DNA from: Zoogloeaceae bacterium
Lineage (GTDB): Bacteria; Pseudomonadota; Gammaproteobacteria; Burkholderiales; Rhodocyclaceae
DNA: 7,652 bases
Assembly: GCA_031259605.1 (NCBI GenBank)
Contig: JAIRLE010000044.1
Location: forward strand, 1 to 7,652
Direction: 5' to 3'
The position numbers were made by a program, and so were the translations under genes. The notes below the pieces were generated by a model. That model did not search any database. It was given only the letters and a program-made list of their open reading frames with translations, and was not told the DNA's origin. Below are positions 6,406 through 7,652 of this stretch, in pieces; the first letter of the stretch is position 1, and each line of letters starts with the position of its first letter.

Positions 6406-7285
6406 TTTTTGCATCGACCAGGCTGCCGGCCTGCGGCGGCTGTTCGCGCAGCGACAACTGCACGTCGTCACCTTTGCATCCGGCGTATCCGGCGTGGGCA
6501 AGACCACACTGATCGCCAATGTCGCCGTGGCGCTGGCGCAACAAGGGGAAAACGTGTTGATCGTCGATGAAAACAGCGGCGCGCGGCACATGGGCGGATT
6601 TTTCGGCGTTTCGCCCGCAGGCGATCTGTTGCAGGTGATCAATCGCCAACGGATGCTGGAAGAAGTGCTGTTTTCGCCCGCGCCGGGCGTACAGGTGCTG
6701 CCCGCAGGACACGCCGCTCGCCAGATCACCCGTCTTTCGTCCGCGCAGCAGGAAGCCATGCTGGAAGGCATCAACGCGCTGGCGGAACCGACGGATGTCA
6801 TCCTGGTGGACAGTTCTCCTGGTCACGCGCACGGTTTTTCGCCCTGGGGATTGGCGGCGGGTGGAGCCGTCATGGTGGTTTCCGGCTCCGGCGCATCCAT
6901 TACCGACGCCTACGCGCTCATCAAGAAAGTCAGCCTCGCCCTCGATCGGCGGCATTTTCGCATTCTCGCCAACCGCGTCAAAAGCGCGCGCGAAGGACAG
7001 ATCATTTTCAACAACCTGAAAAGCGTCGCCAGCGAACGCGGCGTCGCCCACCTCGATTATGGCGGCTCCATCCCCGCCGACGCCAGCCTGAAACAACTGG
7101 GACAACTCTGCCAGCCCATCGTTGAAGTCCTGCCCGAATCCCCGTCCGCCCTGGCGCTCAAAGCCTTCGCCAACCACATGCTCGCCTGGCCGGAAGCCGA
7201 GTACGAACACGGCGGCGTTGAACACTTCGTCGAACACCTGCTGCATTCCGCCCATACCGCGAGCCTGAATGCCCTCGCAACGTAG
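6398..7285 (+). CDS. flhG: Flagellar number regulator FlhG (FleN/YlxH), MinD/ParA-type ATPase
   Basis: The protein has 295 residues if translation starts at the GTG. An in-frame ATG at 6368 would give 305, but the GTG has an SD site and starts the family-like sequence VADFCIDQAAGLRRLF. DQAAGLR (7-13) matches the DQAxxLR helix by which FlhG activates the FlhF GTPase. The nucleotide fold follows: P-loop SGVSGVGKTT (28-37), VLIVDEN (53-59, the Walker A' aspartate D57), DVILVDSSPG (133-142), then ANRV (191-194) and SIPAD (224-228). The P-loop keeps the ordinary GKT, but the extra MinD-type lysine (KGGxGKT) is replaced by V30. FlhG antagonises flagellar assembly, keeping the number low, and works with FlhF upstream. 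The last about 25 residues (HGGVEHFVEHLLHSAH) could form an amphipathic helix for membrane contact; this is an inference. The gene overlaps flhF by 8 bases. No clear terminator follows. Confidence 0.93.
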   Translation: MADFCIDQAAGLRRLFAQRQLHVVTFASGVSGVGKTTLIANVAVALAQQGENVLIVDENSGARHMGGFFGVSPAGDLLQVINRQRMLEEVLFSPAPGVQVLPAGHAARQITRLSSAQQEAMLEGINALAEPTDVILVDSSPGHAHGFSPWGLAAGGAVMVVSGSGASITDAYALIKKVSLALDRRHFRILANRVKSAREGQIIFNNLKSVASERGVAHLDYGGSIPADASLKQLGQLCQPIVEVLPESPSALALKAFANHMLAWPEAEYEHGGVEHFVEHLLHSAHTASLNALAT

Positions 7286-7480
7286 ACGCCGAGGACTTTA
7301 CCGATCCAGGCGGAGCCGGAGAGTACCCAATCATGCGTAATCGGAGCAGGGGTCGATGAGCGGGCGATGCCCTTGTATGCTCCCTTTGTCGACACAGGTA
7401 TCTGCACATCCGCTGTTTCCCTTTCCCCCGCTCCTCTCCCACAAGCGCGAGAGGAATGGCAAATCCCTCCCTTCTCTCCG
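7286..7480. other. Noncoding spacer between flhG and the insertion sequence
   Basis: I find no gene and no hairpin followed by a T-run that would end the flagellar transcript. fliA, which follows flhG in many relatives, is not here, and no fragment of it was recognised. The right part (from about 7410) is a pyrimidine-rich tract with a degenerate hairpin. Confidence 0.6.
7432..7455. repeat. Degenerate hairpin repeat in a pyrimidine-rich tract
   Basis: TCCTCTC (7432-7438) pairs with GAGAGGA (7449-7455) around a 10-base loop. Pyrimidine-rich blocks flank it (7416-7440 and 7465-7479). It resembles in style, though not in exact sequence, the CTCTCCC/GGGAGAG palindromes at 1319-1437, so both may be decayed members of one dispersed intergenic family. 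No poly-T follows. Confidence 0.4.
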
Positions 7481-7492
7481 TACAGACCGGAG

Positions 7493-7532
7493 ACATCGTC
7501 CCCGAGTGTACGAGCACATCATCCCCGGTTGT
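7493..7532 (+). repeat. Two imperfect direct repeats within the IS left end
   Basis: ACATCGTCCCCGAGTGT (7493-7509) and ACATCATCCCCGGTTGT (7516-7532) match at 14 of 17 positions and are spaced 23 bp start to start, about two helical turns. Placement just before the transposase gene suggests tandem transposase-binding sites. Confidence 0.55.
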
Positions 7533-7567
7533 CATTCTCTCGCCATGCTTTTTCGGAGGGAGAGGAA

Positions 7568-7652
7568 ATGGTCTGGAAAGCGAGGAGCGCGATGTCACTG
7601 AAACAGGAATTTGTGTTGTTTGCGGGTCGGGAAGGGGCGAACCTGAGCGCTC
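7568..7652 (+). CDS. IS481-family transposase, N-terminal fragment (continues beyond the window)
   Basis: There are 28 complete codons before the right edge. The peptide begins MVWKARSAMSLKQEFVLF and continues with AGREGANLSA. This closely follows the start of IS481-type transposases as I know them: a short MxWK leader, then M-S-L-(R/K)-x-E-F-V and a (D/E)GAN block that leads into the helix-turn-helix. The HTH and the DDE integrase core would lie outside the window. GGAGG at 7555-7559, 8 bases before the ATG, is a good ribosome site. The internal ATG at 7592 is a possible alternative start, but W3 and K4 before it look family-like. It lies downstream of flhG in the same direction, with unrelated sequence between them. 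Family assignment rests on few residues; another DDE transposase or an integrase is possible. Confidence 0.6.
   Translation, partial: MVWKARSAMSLKQEFVLFAGREGANLSA

Larger units (their letters stand above)
7481..7652 (+). mobile_element. IS481-family insertion sequence, left end, cut by the window edge
   Basis: The element is inferred from the transposase start at 7568 and from end-like sequence upstream: TACAGACCGG near 7481, TGTACG at 7507-7512 and two related subrepeats at 7493-7532, ending in TGT as is common in termini of this family. The exact left boundary is uncertain (anywhere from about 7480 to 7507), because the right inverted repeat and the target duplication are outside the window. 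Confidence 0.5.

Noticed and set aside
4675..6801. A 708-codon open frame on the minus strand across flhF and flhG
   Set aside because: It is antisense to three well-supported genes, is composed of biased repetitive residues and has no recognisable domain.
7158..7598. A 146-codon minus-strand open frame and an 81-codon plus-strand one (7356-7601) in the region after flhG
   Set aside because: They cross the hairpin repeat, the IS end and the transposase start. The composition is low-complexity and no domain is visible.

Overview
The window looks like part of a GC-rich proteobacterial chromosome, most likely a betaproteobacterium. The evidence is the gene order flhB-flhA-flhF-flhG, which is typical of beta- and gammaproteobacteria with polar flagella, and the beta-style FlhG start (V/M-A-D-F-x-x-DQAAGLRRL). 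This is inference from protein style and gene order; no rRNA or other phylogenetic marker is present.

Layout. (1) Positions 1-1186, minus strand: the first 395 codons of a large fused restriction-modification protein, with an N-terminal PD-(D/E)XK nuclease motif and the start of an N6-adenine methyltransferase domain. It runs off the left edge. (2) Positions 1187-1766: a divergent intergenic region. It holds a cluster of strong palindromes (1319-1437), a small operator-like dyad (1587-1604) and a very AT-rich stretch (1681-1740, 8 G/C in 60 bases) that carries a probable promoter for the flagellar genes. (3) Positions 1767-7285, plus strand: a tight operon flhB-flhA-flhF-flhG whose genes overlap by 1, 4 and 8 bases. 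(4) Positions 7286-7480: noncoding, with a degenerate hairpin repeat. (5) From about 7481 to the right edge: the probable left end and first 28 codons of an IS481-family transposase.

How the genes work together. FlhA and FlhB are integral-membrane parts of the flagellar type III export gate: FlhA is the cytoplasmic-ring and energy-coupling component, FlhB the substrate-specificity switch. FlhF is an SRP-type GTPase that places the flagellum, usually at a pole. FlhG is a MinD/ParA-type ATPase that limits flagellar number and stimulates FlhF through its N-terminal DQAxxLR helix. In many relatives fliA follows flhG; here an insertion sequence follows instead, and a restriction-modification gene lies on the other side.

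I see no clearly undescribed system. The points most worth a second look are the missing MinD-type signature lysine in FlhG, its GTG start inside flhF, the palindromic repeat cluster between the divergent genes, the fused nuclease-methylase beside the flagellar operon, and the insertion sequence where fliA might be expected.
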